64,000 bases of DNA from Shewanella halotolerans (GTDB lineage: Bacteria > Pseudomonadota > Gammaproteobacteria > Enterobacterales > Shewanellaceae), in NCBI RefSeq assembly GCF_019457535.1, contig NZ_CP080417.1:3720001-3784000 (forward strand). The letters are read 5' to 3'. Below are positions 60,878-64,000 of this stretch, in pieces; position 1 is the stretch's first letter, and each line of letters begins with the position of its first letter. The translations under genes were made by a program, and so were the position numbers. The notes under the pieces are model-generated. The model had not been told where the DNA came from. It searched no databases and saw only the letters and a program-made list of their open reading frames with translations.

Positions 60878-61127
60878 CCAAACTTCGTTTGGGATGGCTG
60901 ACGTCAAGAGTGCGGCCTTACGGCCGAGGTAAGTCGTGGAACTCCGTTCCACACCAGGGTAGGTGTAGCCTTTCGGCCGGAATTACGTTTTCCAAACTTC
61001 GTTTGGAGATGAAAGTCGTGGGTCTTCAACCCACACCCGTAGATGTGCGGCCTTACGGCCGAGGTGAGTCGTGGAACTCCGTTCCACACTAGGGCAAGAG
61101 GGGGATCTCCAGCAATCCCCCTCTTGC
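60878..61127. repeat. Array of short hairpin repeats
   Basis: Nine hairpins in 250 bases: CCAAACTTCGTTTGG (60878, 60992), CGGCCTTACGGCCG (60913, 61048), GTGGAACTCCGTTCCAC (60936, 61071), AGCCTTTCGGCC (60968), GTGGGTCTTCAACCCAC (61018), and a 13-base-pair stem GCAAGAGGGGGAT / ATCCCCCTCTTGC (61094-61127). A 48-base block (60911 and 61046) is repeated with two mismatches. Most of the small hairpins share a CTTCG-, CTTACG- or CTCCG-like turn in the loop. Confidence 0.85.
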
Positions 61128-61175
61128 ATCTCCCCGTGCCGCCCCAGACGAAGTTGTGATCCCTACGTGGCTATT

Positions 61176-61260
61176 TGAAAATGACTGACGCTTCCGATGG
61201 GGCATCCAAGCCCCCCGAAAGCTAGCCTCACATCCATGTGAGTCTCACGCCATTTTCTGC
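61176..61260. other. Structured block of unknown nature
   Basis: GAAAATG (from about 61176) pairs with CATTTTC (about 61252-61258). Inside lie GCTT-CG-GGGGC / GCCCC-CG-AAGC type arms (about 61189-61222) and CTCACATCCATGTGAG (about 61227-61242). It could be a structured RNA or a remnant of a mobile element. Confidence 0.4.
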
Positions 61261-61374
61261 AATCCACTCCGGTAACTTCGATGGGGATTTGTCGTAGCTT
61301 CTACCTGCAACCTCACTACCTAGAACAAACTTAACTCTGACCCAACTTTTCATTTATAAGTATCATTAGTGATC

Positions 61375-61448
61375 GGGCGCAACGCCGCCAGCAGGGGCAG
61401 ACAAAGCGCGTAGCGGTTTGGCTGTCCCTCTGGCTGGCCTTGTTAGCC
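61375..61448 (-). other. attC site 1 (end of cassette array)
   Basis: On the minus strand, R'' GGCTAAC with the adjoining arm AAGGCCAGCCAGAGGGACAG pairs with CTGCCCCTGCTGGCGGC and R' GTTGCGC. The bottom-strand arms are imperfectly complementary with extra bases on one side, as typical of integron attC sites. The stop codon of the PH-domain cassette gene (TAA) lies inside R''. No further cassette is seen beyond it. Confidence 0.75.
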
Positions 61449-62015
61449 TTTTTGCTGCGCACGAAGTTTGCTATAAACATCTTTGGCATTTTCAATAAGC
61501 TCAAATTTAGGCACGTTGGCGCCACCCATGCCTGGAAAACTATTGCCACCAAAGAAATTCGCCATTTGGTTTTCATGGCCAAATGTAACCGTGCCTGACA
61601 AATCGCTTTTTTCTGTAAGACTGACGTCAGTTAAAGTTGCCAAATTAAGACTTTTAACACCTTTGCTGAAAAGACCAGAAATAATAATGGCTCTTCGGTC
61701 TGTTAGGCCGTAAAACGTTTTTGCTCGCTTTTTTGAGTCGTAGATAAACCGACCAAAAATCATGTACAGCCCAACAATGACGAATGGGAGGCCAAACAGA
61801 GGAAAGACATAAGCAATAGCGCCAGCATCGTCTTTGGGGATACTAAGAACCATAACTTCCCAAAATATGGCAAAACCACCCCAAAGAAGACTGAATGGAA
61901 TCATGAATATATCAGATCCTCTAAACACAGTTCCTTGTTTAGGCGCACCGGCCCAGATCAACTTTTCTCCTGAATCTAGTTCTCTCTGAACTATTTGTTG
62001 TGCGTCGAAGTTCAT
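61443..62015 (-). CDS. Integron cassette gene: PH-domain membrane protein
   Basis: A 190-residue protein with two membrane segments (IPFSLLWGGFAIFWEVMVLSI and AYVFPLFGLPFVIVGLYMIFG), preceded by ELDSGEKLIWAGAPKQG and followed by a bacterial PH-like part (AKTFYGLTDRRAIIISG...VKSLNLATLTDVSL). This is the usual layout of bacterial PH-domain membrane proteins; function unknown. It lies between two attC sites on the minus strand and its stop is within the attC R'' box, so it is a gene cassette. Codon use is more AT-rich than the core genes, consistent with transfer. Confidence 0.78.
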   Translation of the reverse strand: MNFDAQQIVQRELDSGEKLIWAGAPKQGTVFRGSDIFMIPFSLLWGGFAIFWEVMVLSIPKDDAGAIAYVFPLFGLPFVIVGLYMIFGRFIYDSKKRAKTFYGLTDRRAIIISGLFSKGVKSLNLATLTDVSLTEKSDLSGTVTFGHENQMANFFGGNSFPGMGGANVPKFELIENAKDVYSKLRAQQKG

Positions 62016-62028
62016 ATTTCTCCTGTAA

Positions 62029-62127
62029 GGCTAACGCTTTGCTAATTGGCTGCCGCAGCGTAGCGTAGGCAGTCCAGTGGAGGCCACGCTGTTTGTGGCC
62101 GGAACGAAATTAAGCAACTTGTTATGT
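62029..62127 (-). other. attC site 2
   Basis: Minus strand: R'' CATAAC with the arm AAGTTGCTTAATT pairs with AATTAGCAAAGC and R' GTTAGCC. The 99-base element separates two cassette genes; R'' lies 2 bases after the upstream gene's stop codon and R' 14 bases before the next start. Confidence 0.8.
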
Positions 62128-62128
62128 T

Positions 62129-62545
62129 TTACCACACCGATACCTTTGTCTCGATGTAGATTGAATGCTCATCCAGTTCACCAGTTGGTAGCAAAGTGAC
62201 TGACTCGATCTGAACTAATTTACCATCGAGAACGCTATCAGAAAGCCAAAAATCTTCTCTGGCTACTGAATACTCTGGTTGCCCCATGCTGCCCGGATAC
62301 GCACCATTTAGATCGTCATCCAATGGCTCGATTGCAACGATATCGTAAAGCTGGCCATCTTCTACAACTGGGCCAACGTGTGTAATTTTGCCTTTTGAAA
62401 TATCCGGTGACAGTGAAGCCCACCATTCAGAGGTGCCAATATGAGGGTGTTCAGCAAAAAATTCTGGAAATGACGATTGAAGATCTTTGTTTAATTCAGA
62501 AGCCCAATCAGCACTTTCTTTTTCTAGGTCGAAGATTACATCCAT
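62129..62545 (-). CDS. Integron cassette gene, unknown function
   Basis: A 138-residue acidic soluble protein (MDVIFDLEKESADWASELNK), with no family recognised and no signal peptide. It contains DFWLSDSVLDGKLVQIESV near the middle and ends KVSVW. AAAGGAAATGAC precedes the ATG as ribosome-binding site. It is flanked by attC sites on both sides: attC 2 downstream and the split attC 3 upstream, so it is a gene cassette. Confidence 0.75.
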   Translation of the reverse strand: MDVIFDLEKESADWASELNKDLQSSFPEFFAEHPHIGTSEWWASLSPDISKGKITHVGPVVEDGQLYDIVAIEPLDDDLNGAYPGSMGQPEYSVAREDFWLSDSVLDGKLVQIESVTLLPTGELDEHSIYIETKVSVW

Positions 62546-62560
62546 GTCATTTCCTTTAAA

Positions 62561-62643
62561 ACATACGCCCCACTTAAGGGCAAATACCGCAGGCTAAACT
62601 AAAGAGCGCAGCGACTGAGAGCCTGCGAGTATTTGTCCCAGTG
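62561..62643 (-). other. attC site 3, larger part, split by an insertion sequence
   Basis: Minus strand: CAAATACTCGCAGGCT pairs with AGCCTGCGGTATTTG, followed by a degenerate R' GGCGTATG just before the cassette ribosome-binding site. The complementary R'' end (ATAACAAGTG) is found on the far side of the IS at about 63851-63860. Joined, the two parts make a normal attC of about 90 bases. Confidence 0.65.
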
Positions 62644-63850
62644 TGCGCAGCACACGACTACAGTGGCTTGTATGGTTAATCCTGTTCCATTTTAGGGTAA
62701 ATTGGAGGCCCACCCTCAATGGCCGTTGAGGGTCTTTATGCAGTAGCTCGATTGAATGGCGGCTCCTCTTACGAGAGACCGGTAACAAGTGAGTAGCGCT
62801 GCATAACTCCTAGCAATAACTCGAACAGTCATTGGGGCCTCGAGCCCGTATAGCAAGGCAGAGTAAGCTTATAATGAACAACCATAAAAACCAAACTGAA
62901 ATCAATGTCGGCGTTGATGTCGGTAAGTCACAGCTCGATATCGTTCTACATCCACTCGACCTACATTTATCTATCCCAAATGACCCTGAACATATCCAGA
63001 AAGTCATTCAGGTACTTAAGAAGCATCCGGTAAAACGCATCGTCACTGAGGCGACGGGTCGTTATGAGCATGCCTTTGTCTTTGCCTGCGATAAAGCTAA
63101 TTTACCCGTTGTTATCGTCAATCCAATCAAAGTTCGTCGCTTTGCCTAAGCTATCGGTGTCATGGCGAAAACAGACAGAATTGATGCTTCAGTCATCGCT
63201 CAATTTTCGGCAATCATTAAACCTGAGATAAAGCAACTTCCGGATGAACAGTCAAAAATAATCAAAGACTTACTAATCAGACGAACTCAGCTACTTGAAA
63301 TGGCAACAATGGAAAAAAATCGTCTCCAAATCATGCCCAAAGAGCTTCATAAATCAATTAATACTTTGCTTAAATCACTTAACCAGCAAATAGATAAACT
63401 TACGGAAAAACTCGATAAGCTCGTAGCCCAGGTCAAAGAATGGCGCGTCAAATCGGAAATATTGACGAGTGTTCCTGGGGTGGGGAAAGTGCTTTCCTAC
63501 ACTCTGCTTAGTGAAATGCCAGAGTTAGGAAAACTAAACCGAAAAGAAATTGCCGCCCTAGTTGGTGTCGCTCCCATGAACCGCGAAAGTGGTTCTTACA
63601 AGGGTAAACGCAGGATCCGTGGTGGTCGCCACAGAATACGTACAGTCATGTTTATGGCGATGATGTCTGCCATACAGTGTAATCCTGTTTTTAAGCGCTA
63701 TTACCAGCGTCTCAAAGCGGCTGGAAAAATGCCGAAAGTAGCACTGATCGCCTGCATGCGAAAGCTCATCGTGATCTTGAATACCATGCTTAAAAGCGAG
63801 GAGCTGTGGTGCGCAAAAAACGGATAAATATATTGACTAAACACCACAGT
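62644..63850 (+). mobile_element. IS110 family, IS1111 subgroup insertion sequence in attC
   Basis: About 1.2 kb; edges are set by where the attC arms break off (CCCAGTG on the left, CTTGTTAT on the right), so they are accurate to a few bases only. It encodes one DEDD-type transposase with a long non-coding left end of about 230 bases, as in IS1111 elements. No target duplication or terminal inverted repeats are evident, consistent with the subgroup. Members of the IS1111-attC group are known to insert specifically in attC sites. Possible subterminal inverted repeats start with GTGG near each end. Confidence 0.75.
62874..63827 (+). pseudogene. IS110/IS1111-type transposase interrupted by a stop codon
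   Basis: Reading through one in-frame TAA (63147-63149) gives a 317-residue DEDD transposase. Before the stop: NVGVDVGKSQLDIVLH (first Asp), TEATGRYEHA (Glu). After the stop: AIGVMAKTDRIDASV (two Asp), then the C-terminal Transposase_20 part with SVPGVGKVLSYTLLSE and GVAPMNRESGSYKGKRRIRGGR (Ser). The frame is kept, so a single base change is enough to explain it; a glutamine codon CAA to TAA is one possibility. The part from ATG 63162 could be made alone but would lack the first catalytic residues. The element is probably inactive on its own. Confidence 0.85.
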
Positions 63851-63856
63851 CACTTG

Positions 63857-64000
63857 TTATATGGCATGAGCTTCAACGAAGTAGCTACTTTTATCAAAAT
63901 CCCAGCTGATTGGTTTTACCAAGAAAGGATTGAGAAAGTCCGTATTTGCTGCAAGAACTGGATAGCACCCAAACATGGGTTGATCAGGGTTGGTTTCACC
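63857..64000 (-). CDS. Partial integron cassette gene running off the window
   Basis: A minus-strand frame enters at 64000 and stays open for 47 codons, ending ...SSYFVEAHAI with a TAA at 63857-63859 that lies inside the attC R'' sequence ATAAC. This stop position is the same as in the two other cassettes, which supports it as the upstream cassette gene. The opposite strand is also open (ATG at 63866), but does not fit cassette orientation. Family not recognised from 47 residues. Confidence 0.5.
   Translation of the reverse strand, partial: GETNPDQPMFGCYPVLAANTDFLNPFLVKPISWDFDKSSYFVEAHAI

Larger units (their letters stand above)
60762..61442. other. 681-base non-coding stretch of hairpins
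   Basis: Holds the array of short palindromes (60878-61127), a second structured block (61176-61260) and an attC site at the right end. A small open frame over the hairpins encodes a repetitive peptide (RPYGRGKSWNSVPH) and is an artefact of the repeats. Confidence 0.6.

Noticed and set aside
60889..61092. 67-codon frame encoding RPYGRGKSWNSVPH-type peptide
   Set aside because: Its repeats are exactly the DNA hairpins translated; similar tiny frames arise wherever such repeats occur. Treated as a repeat, not a gene.

Overview
The window reads as a chromosomal segment of a marine Shewanella-type gammaproteobacterium, of moderate GC content. Evidence for this is a periplasmic tetraheme fumarate reductase (FccA), an ArcA of the Shewanella type, the lactate permease / iron-sulfur D-lactate dehydrogenase pair, several Shewanella-style conserved hypothetical families (DUF3293, DUF3581, DUF4144) and gammaproteobacterial gene orders such as dksA-gluQ-pcnB-folK-panB-panC and hpt-yadG-yadH. 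No rRNA, tRNA or CRISPR array was recognised.

Layout. 0.2-2.6 kb: DUF3293 gene, arcA, and a repeat-rich spacer with a decayed copy of the arcA 3' end. 2.6-8.3 kb: a self-contained anaerobic-respiration module on the minus strand: Tat-exported FAD reductase, small tetraheme cytochrome, DcaP-like porin, and a V4R-AAA+ sigma-54 activator, with a good -24/-12 promoter in front. 9-15.3 kb: dipeptidyl peptidase, fbp, small membrane proteins, an epimerase. 15.6-22.5 kb: fccA, a two-component pair whose regulator looks like a degenerate enhancer-binding protein, and a dicarboxylate/amino-acid symporter. 23.1-28.7 kb: a MukB/MksB-like condensin operon in the order B-E-F. 29-33.1 kb: DUF3581, then a Fur-box porin / FMN-binding / PepSY cluster. 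33.2-44.3 kb: housekeeping genes (mrcB, hrpB, GGDEF-EAL protein, thpR, pepB, sfsA, dksA). 44.3-49 kb: gluQ, pcnB (probable ATT start), folK, panB, panC. 49-54.4 kb: lactate uptake and oxidation with a long regulatory region. 54.8-60.8 kb: three small hypotheticals, an ABC exporter, hpt, ubiX, mpl. 60.8-64 kb: an array of short hairpins, then integron gene cassettes on the minus strand with attC sites, one of which is split by an IS110/IS1111-group insertion sequence.

How the genes work together. Electron-transfer genes dominate the accessory content: lactate oxidation feeds quinones, FccA and the uncharacterised flavocytochrome module would drain electrons in the periplasm, and ArcA plus candidate CRP sites would coordinate them. 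The module at 2.6-8.3 kb is the best candidate for an undescribed system: its activator has a ligand-binding domain of the XylR/DmpR class and its reductase lacks the fumarate-reductase active-site residues, so the electron acceptor is probably a different unsaturated, perhaps aromatic, acid. The end of the window is clearly mobile DNA.
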